DNA of 47,330 bases from positions 1 through 47,330 of the forward strand of contig JAFIEY010000126.1 in assembly GCA_020832345.1 (NCBI GenBank). The letters are read 5' to 3'. This DNA comes from Cryomorphaceae bacterium (GTDB lineage: Bacteria > Bacteroidota > Bacteroidia > Flavobacteriales > Schleiferiaceae). A model generated the notes under the pieces. That model did no database searches. It was given only the letters and a program-made list of their open reading frames with translations, and was not told the origin of the DNA. Of this stretch, positions 45,467 to 47,330 are shown piece by piece (within the stretch, counting starts at the first letter, position 1; the number at the start of each line of letters is the position of its first letter). The translations under genes were made by a program, and so were the position numbers.

Positions 45467-46442
45467 AGCAATATGTGGGCGGAAAATCGTCGGATAAATT
45501 CCAACGGACTTAGACGCATGGTCTTGCGCTTGCCCTTTGCACGGTAATCTTTCCAGCTAAACTTCACCCAACGATCATCCACCTCACGAATACGGTGATT
45601 GCTGATGGCAATTTTCTGTGCCCCGTTACAATGTTTATACTTGAATGTACTGAATTAAAGCGAGCTGTTTGATTAAACATTGTAACGGGGTGGGTGTATC
45701 GCGCCAGATACTCCACCACTGTATCGGGCGATTGCACGGGCGATTTGGCATACACCGCCCACTTGGTTTTGTAAAGACGGTCGCGGAGCGATGGCCAATG
45801 CGTCCCCTCGGGTACTTGCACCTCTCCACGCAAAATCATCCGATTGAGATGGTCGAGGAAATACCCGCGAAAAAGCGGCATCATCACGTTATAGGGAAAC
45901 AAATAATCGCCAAAGCCCTTTTTGAGTTTATGCCATTGATTATTGGCATCTGCGCCGCCGCCACTGACAATGCAATGTACGTGGGGGTGAAACTGAAGCT
46001 GCTGCCCCCATGTATGCAGCACGGTTGTAATAGCCGGCGTTGCCCCCAAGTACTTCGGATCGCGACTCAGGGTCAACAAGCAATGCGCGGACGCATCAAA
46101 CAGCAAATCAAAAAACAACTTCCGGTAGCGCCAGGCCATCGGTCGGAGTTCTGCCGGCAGGGTAAACACCACGTGAAAATACCGGGTAGGCAGCAGTTCA
46201 CGCAATCGCTCGTCCATCCATTCCTGCACACGGGCGTACCCACAATGCGGACAGTGGCGGTTGCGGCAAGCGTGATACTGCAAGTGGATTTTCTCACAAG
46301 CACTGTTTTGGCACTTGTAGGTATGGTATCCCAGAGCTGCTGTATGGCATCGCTCAATCTTGCTCAGCACCTTATGCGCACCAAGCGGTATATGCTGGCG
46401 CCAATCCGGAACATGCGCCAGCACGTCCTTAAACGAGGCCAC
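45467..46442 (-). pseudogene. IS91-family transposase, frame-shifted and 3'-truncated
   Basis: Starts at GTG 46442 and is open for 292 codons to 45564. It has the zinc finger (CQNSACEKIHLQYHACRNRH, CPHCG), the HUH motif FHPHVHCIVSGGG (near residue 152) and the catalytic-Tyr region VVEYLARYTH. It then runs into a 70-bp palindromic insertion. Beyond that, the family continuation KIAISNHRI ... WVKFSWKDYRAKGKRK ... LEFIRRFSAHIL can be read only in another frame, down to 45467, where the IS21 end cuts it off. The normal protein is about 380 residues, so this copy is inactive. It lies 3 bp after the tyrosine recombinase gene, a common partner in Bacteroidota. Confidence 0.88.
45621..45690 (+). repeat. 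70-bp palindromic insertion inside the IS91 transposase
   Basis: CCCCGTTACAATGTTTA (45621-45637) and its perfect complement TAAACATTGTAACGGGG (45674-45690) enclose a 36-nt spacer. The transposase family sequence is continuous on either side (YTH before, IAISNH after), so this is a later insertion. Only a 2-bp TG duplication, if any, flanks it. Confidence 0.7.
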
Positions 46443-46445
46443 TCC

Positions 46446-47318
46446 CTAAAGCATTTGTTTGTTTTTGGGAATATTAGCAATCTGATTATCCGGCACATCA
46501 ATCGTATCCAAAGGATTTACCAAGGCGTTGCGTTTGCGCGACTGCAGGTGCAAATACACCATCGTCGTTTCGATTTTGCTGTGGCCTAGTAATTCTTTAA
46601 TCGTATGAATATCAGCCCCACCATCTAATAAGTGCGTGGCAAAAGAATGGCGAAGTGTATGTACTTTTTTGGGTTTATGCTGTAGGCCAGCACGTTGATA
46701 AACCATACGAACAGCGTGTTGGATGCTGCGTTCGTGCATCGGTTTTCCCGGTTCTTGTCCTTCAAACAAATAGACTTGTGGTTTGACTTTACAATCGCGG
46801 TAATATACCCTCAACGTCTCAAGACACCTTTGAGAAAGCAAGGTATAGCGATCACGAGCGCCTTTACCACTTTCAACTTTAATGCGGTTTTGCTCCCCTT
46901 CAATGTGAATCATTTTTAGATGTTGAAGTTCACTCAGCCGCAATCCGCTGCTATAAAACAGCTCCAAAATAGCCTTTTCCTTGCTGCTTTGGCAAGCATT
47001 TAAAAGCATTTGAACCTCTTCGCGCGTGAGCACAGCAGGTAGTTTAAACGGACGCTTGGGGTAGATTTTACTGGGCGTTTCATATGGTTTGCCCAACACA
47101 TGGCGAAAGAAGTACGCCAAACTTTGCGCCACCATGTGGCATTTGCTGCGGGAGGCTTGTTTTTCGTTGATTAAGTAATGGAGATAATCAACCACCAAAT
47201 CTTCCGTCCAATCCATCGGATCCATGTCCGGATAGAACTCAATCATAAACCGAACTTCCCTTGTGTACGAAACGATGGAGCGCTTTGCCAAATGCGATAC
47301 GACCATCAGTTTCTCCAT
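46446..47318 (-). CDS. Tyrosine recombinase/integrase associated with the IS91-type element
   Basis: About 290 residues of a XerC/D-like site-specific recombinase. The N-terminal SAM-like core-binding domain is followed by the catalytic domain with all expected residues: Arg in SGLRLSEL, Lys in VESGKGARDRY, HTLRHSFATHLL (His and Arg), LLGHSKIETTMVYLH (His and the nucleophile Tyr). I chose the ATG at 47318; a TTG at 47324 is also in frame, and as no stop is seen before the window edge the true start could be slightly further upstream. It pairs with the IS91-type transposase gene directly downstream. It appears intact. Confidence 0.9.
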   Translation of the reverse strand: MEKLMVVSHLAKRSIVSYTREVRFMIEFYPDMDPMDWTEDLVVDYLHYLINEKQASRSKCHMVAQSLAYFFRHVLGKPYETPSKIYPKRPFKLPAVLTREEVQMLLNACQSSKEKAILELFYSSGLRLSELQHLKMIHIEGEQNRIKVESGKGARDRYTLLSQRCLETLRVYYRDCKVKPQVYLFEGQEPGKPMHERSIQHAVRMVYQRAGLQHKPKKVHTLRHSFATHLLDGGADIHTIKELLGHSKIETTMVYLHLQSRKRNALVNPLDTIDVPDNQIANIPKNKQML

Positions 47319-47330
47319 TTTCAAAAGGGC

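Larger units (their letters stand above)
42766..45467 (+). mobile_element. Complete IS21-family insertion sequence (about 2.7 kb)
   Basis: Terminal inverted repeats: the left end begins TGGATATTTCGG (42766-42777), the right end is its exact complement CCGAAATATCCA (45456-45467), and similarity continues inward to TGACCCCC. The left end carries four GACCCC-type repeats (near 42784, 42862, 42946 and 43000) and the right end two (near 45420 and 45443), the multiple terminal sites usual for IstA binding. It encodes istA and istB. No target duplication is visible: left flank ACTCAAG, right flank GCAATAT. The left end sits in the 3' end of the putative ariB and the right end in a truncated IS91-family transposase. 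Confidence 0.9.

Noticed and set aside
45669-46589. 306-codon plus-strand frame opposite the IS91 transposase and recombinase
   Set aside because: It is antisense to two clearly recognised genes and its translation has no domain-like character.
1-47330. CRISPR arrays, rRNA genes, riboswitches
   Set aside because: I saw no regularly spaced direct repeats, no rRNA signature and no recognisable riboswitch core in any gap.

Overview
The window is chromosomal DNA from a member of the Bacteroidota, probably a Flavobacteriia- or Saprospiria-like free-living bacterium. Four things support this. Several secreted proteins end in type IX secretion (T9SS) sorting domains (gliding-motility type B and type A). 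SprB repeats are present. Start sites lack clear Shine-Dalgarno sequences. Several -7 boxes read TAnnTTTG, in two cases with TTTG 19-20 bp upstream. All product calls rest on reading translations and motifs; no database search was run.

Layout. (1) 1-5382: the C-terminal end of one T9SS type B protein, then two tandem paralogous LamG/T9SS type B surface proteins. (2) 5367-7222, minus strand: a BrkB/YihY membrane protein and nadC, translationally coupled. (3) 7308-7573: two tandem copies of a small transposon-like repeat. (4) 7628-13331: rlmH and a very large secreted subtilase with SprB repeats and a T9SS sorting domain. (5) 13564-27155: the conserved translation/transcription block, tRNA-Thr, Tyr, Gly, Thr, tuf, tRNA-Trp, secE, nusG, rplK, rplA, rplJ, rplL, rpoB, rpoC and a DUF3467 gene. 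It has a good promoter in front, two internal terminator hairpins (after tuf and between rplL and rpoB) and a final terminator. (6) 27187-32481: ppa, parC, a SpoU-type RNA methyltransferase and two small envelope proteins of unknown function. (7) 32486-34700, minus strand: a secreted alpha/beta hydrolase with a T9SS tail, a YIP1-like membrane protein and a DUF2089 regulator. (8) 35101-39961: an M48 membrane protease, a polytopic GT-C-like protein and a GT4-type glycosyltransferase. (9) 39962-47330: an accessory region with a GC-rich structured repeat, palindromes, an AT-rich two-gene cassette that looks like a PARIS anti-phage system (AAA ATPase plus DUF4435/Toprim) with a nonsense mutation, a complete IS21-family element, and a broken IS91-family transposase behind a tyrosine recombinase.

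The clearest non-genic result is a family of five short non-autonomous elements (MITE-like) at 7308, 7449, 34336, 34873 and 37123. They share 17-bp terminal inverted repeats of the form GAGTCYRCTCCAAAAAG, nested internal palindromes, two loop subtypes and one internally deleted member. Each is flanked by a 6-bp target duplication, exact in three cases and 5/6 in two. A second, unrelated palindromic repeat lies at 37277-37430 and has a partial copy at 2989-3019.

The accessory end appears to be decaying. The second defence gene has an in-frame TGA between its putative Toprim residues, the ATPase has Asn where the Walker A Ser/Thr should be, and the IS21 element joins the 3' end of the defence gene to the truncated 3' end of the IS91 transposase with no target duplication. 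This points to a deletion or recombination event around that IS.
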